Of a DNA stretch of 64,000 bases, positions 62,319-64,000 are shown one piece after another (position 1 is the first letter of the stretch; each line of letters begins with the position of its first letter). Made by a program: the position numbers and the translations under genes. The notes beneath the pieces were generated by a model, which worked only from the letters and a program-made list of their open reading frames with translations, ran no database searches and was not told the origin of the DNA. Source of the DNA: Tepidamorphus gemmatus (GTDB taxonomy: Bacteria > Pseudomonadota > Alphaproteobacteria > Rhizobiales > Tepidamorphaceae); contig NZ_SMAK01000011.1 of assembly GCF_004346195.1 (NCBI RefSeq), forward strand, positions 45,617-109,616, given 5' to 3'.

Positions 62319-63149
62319 TCAGATCTCGGACCGTCGGGCGGCGATTGCCCGATCGGCGATATAGAGCGCCAGAGCGGCGGCGTTCGAAACGTTCAGGCTC
62401 GGCATGGCACCCGGCATGTCGATGCGCGCGAGGCGGGCGCAGGTCTCCCGCGTCTTCTGTCGCAGGCCCTTTCCCTCCGCGCCCAGCACGAGGGCGAAGG
62501 GTTCGGCGATCGGCACCATCTCCAGGGGCGCGTCGGCCCCTGCGTCGAGCCCGACGGTCAGTACGCCGGCCGCAGCGAGCTCTTCCAGCGCCTTCGACAG
62601 ATTGCGAACCCGCACGACGGGCACCATATCGAGCGCTCCGGCTGCCGATTTGGCCAGGACGGCGGTCTCCCGCGGGCTGTGGCGCTCGGTCACAACCACC
62701 GCATCCGCGGCGAAGGCGGCAGCCGACCGCAGAACCGCTCCGACATTGTGGGGATCGGTCACCTGGTCGAGCACCAGCAGCCGACGCGCGGCCGCAAGAT
62801 CGCCGATGTCGGGTTCGGCCAGAGGCTCGCAGTAGAGCAGGCAGCCCTGATGGACCGCATCATTGCCAAGGAGCCGGCCGATCGCCGCCGTCGTCGTCTC
62901 CTCGACCTCGACATCCGGCACGACGCCCATCTCGGCAAGACGCCGCAGCGCGTTGGCGGTGGCCAGCAGGCGGTGGCGGTTGCGGGCAGGATTGGCGAAG
63001 GCCGCGGCCACCGGATGCAGGCCGAACACTGCATGCGGCTGATCGGCGGCCGGTGGCCGGCCGGTGCGGCTGCTGCGAGCCCGTTGACGGGCCGGATTGT
63101 GGTGGCGCGATCTGCCGCGCGGTGGGACAGGGGTGCGGTCTCTGGACAT
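62319..63149 (-). CDS. rlmB: RlmB-type 23S rRNA 2'-O-methyltransferase (SpoU)
   Basis: A 276-residue SPOUT methyltransferase, typically modifying G2251 of 23S rRNA. Motifs 1-3 are LVLDQVTDPHNVGAVLRSA, VLGAEGKGLR and MPSLNVSNAAALALYIA. The N-terminal substrate-binding domain has HAVFGLHPVAAAFANPARN. A basic N-terminal tail (RGRSRHHNPARQRAR) is present. It is divergent from the tRNA-Tyr-tRNA-Gly-tuf cluster. Confidence 0.93.
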   Translation of the reverse strand: MSRDRTPVPPRGRSRHHNPARQRARSSRTGRPPAADQPHAVFGLHPVAAAFANPARNRHRLLATANALRRLAEMGVVPDVEVEETTTAAIGRLLGNDAVHQGCLLYCEPLAEPDIGDLAAARRLLVLDQVTDPHNVGAVLRSAAAFAADAVVVTERHSPRETAVLAKSAAGALDMVPVVRVRNLSKALEELAAAGVLTVGLDAGADAPLEMVPIAEPFALVLGAEGKGLRQKTRETCARLARIDMPGAMPSLNVSNAAALALYIADRAIAARRSEI

Positions 63150-63192
63150 CGGCGATTTCTGTCAGGTCATGCGGCTTTGCGGAAGGGGGCTG

Positions 63193-63221
63193 TTGACATC
63201 GGCTCTGAAGCTTCCCATAAA
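63193..63221 (+). promoter_or_regulatory. Strong promoter for tRNA-Tyr/tRNA-Gly/tuf
   Basis: A perfect TTGACA -35 (63193-63198), a 17-bp spacer and CATAAA -10 (63216-63221). The expected start is about 73 nt before the tRNA-Tyr 5' end. It is the best sigma-70 match seen in the window. Confidence 0.7.
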
Positions 63222-63300
63222 GCGGTCCACGCTGCGCCGAGCGGTTGCGGCGGCGGGATTCCGTGTCTCGGCTCATAGCGCTTACCTGGATCAGGAATGT

Positions 63301-63385
63301 GGAGGGGTGCCCGAGTGGTTAAAGGGGACGGGCTGTAAACCCGTTGGCTTAGCCTACGTTGGTTCGAATCCAACCCCCTCCACCA
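63301..63385 (+). tRNA. tRNA-Tyr (anticodon GTA)
   Basis: An 85-nt class II tRNA with a long variable arm. The acceptor is GGAGGGG/CCCCTCC, the anticodon loop CTGTAAA (GTA), the T loop TTCGAAT, and the encoded CCA ends at 63385. It lies 11 bp before tRNA-Gly. Confidence 0.97.
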
Positions 63386-63396
63386 GATCTAATCGC

Positions 63397-63470
63397 GCGG
63401 GTGTAGCTCAATGGTAGAGCAGCAGCCTTCCAAGCTGACGACGAGGGTTCGATTCCCTTCACCCGCTCCA
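63397..63470 (+). tRNA. tRNA-Gly (anticodon TCC)
   Basis: A 74-nt tRNA. The acceptor is GCGGGTG/CACCCGC, the D arm GCTC/GAGC, the anticodon loop CTTCCAA (TCC), the T loop TTCGATT, and CCA is encoded. It is followed by tuf after about 146 bp, a standard arrangement near elongation factor genes. Confidence 0.97.
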
Positions 63471-63616
63471 GGTCGCGCTTGCCGAATGGCGCGATCGCCG
63501 CGGTGACCGGGCCGGAGAGACCGGCGGGCGCGGCGGCTGTACCGGATGTGCGGACCCGGCACGTTGTCCAGGCCGCTCGACAACACAGGCAGAAGTACCA
63601 CGGGACTTAAAGAGCA

Positions 63617-64000
<384 letters not shown>

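Overview
The window is a high-GC alphaproteobacterial chromosome segment with dense, mostly translationally coupled operons. The class assignment rests on family content: FlbT/FlaF flagellin regulators, FliX, an all-in-one indolepyruvate:ferredoxin oxidoreductase, a DUF1127 protein, the F1-ATPase zeta inhibitor (DUF1476), the purCSQ/purL-bolA-grxD arrangement, and CtrA-type (TTAA-N7-TTAA) and sigma-54 flagellar promoter motifs. I cannot fix the genus. A Hyphomicrobiales-like or deep-branching alphaproteobacterium is the best fit.

Layout. (1) 1-20.1 kb is a flagellar locus: flgK (5' cut) and flgL on +; fliC, flbT and flaF on -; a FlgN-like chaperone gene, flgJ-type and flgI on -, divergent from fliX on +; dksA; flgF-flgG-flgA-flgH on -; and fliL-fliM-DUF6468-motE plus a 1171-residue AMIN-like/TPR periplasmic protein on +. 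Good sigma-54 promoters precede flgI and flgF, and a CtrA box lies before fliX. (2) 20.1-29.7 kb holds purine biosynthesis (purL, purQ, purS, purC, purB) with bolA and a CGFS glutaredoxin. It is interrupted by a MocR-type regulator, a DUF1127 gene and an imperfect palindromic repeat, followed by the F1 inhibitor and an HpcH/HpaI aldolase. (3) 29.7-36.8 kb holds a BASS-family transporter and a small membrane protein coupled to purB, a DadA-like oxidase, and an Lrp regulator divergent from the indolepyruvate oxidoreductase. (4) 36.9-48.7 kb is a type II secretion locus: gspF-G-H-I-J-K-L-M-N, a convergent gspE, a divergent gspD, a prepilin peptidase without the methylase domain, and a Sel1-repeat protein. 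Two tandem secreted subtilases follow directly (48.9-52.7 kb) and are plausible cargo. (5) 52.9-55.5 kb is an SDR plus split-transketolase cassette. (6) 55.6-60.8 kb is a cobalamin riboswitch followed by a Nik/Opp-type ABC transporter (binding protein, two permeases, one fused double ATPase), probably a cobalt uptake system. A second promoter overlapped by a Zur-like palindrome sits between riboswitch and genes. (7) The window ends with tRNA-Thr, two small secreted proteins, rlmB, tRNA-Tyr, tRNA-Gly and the start of tuf.

The most interesting signals are the riboswitch/metal-operator control of the fused-ATPase transporter, the T2SS with adjacent tandem subtilases and a repeat-bearing gspE/gspD divergent promoter, and the large AMIN-like/TPR protein at the end of the flagellar operon. 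Functions are inferred by family recognition from sequence alone; no database search was run.
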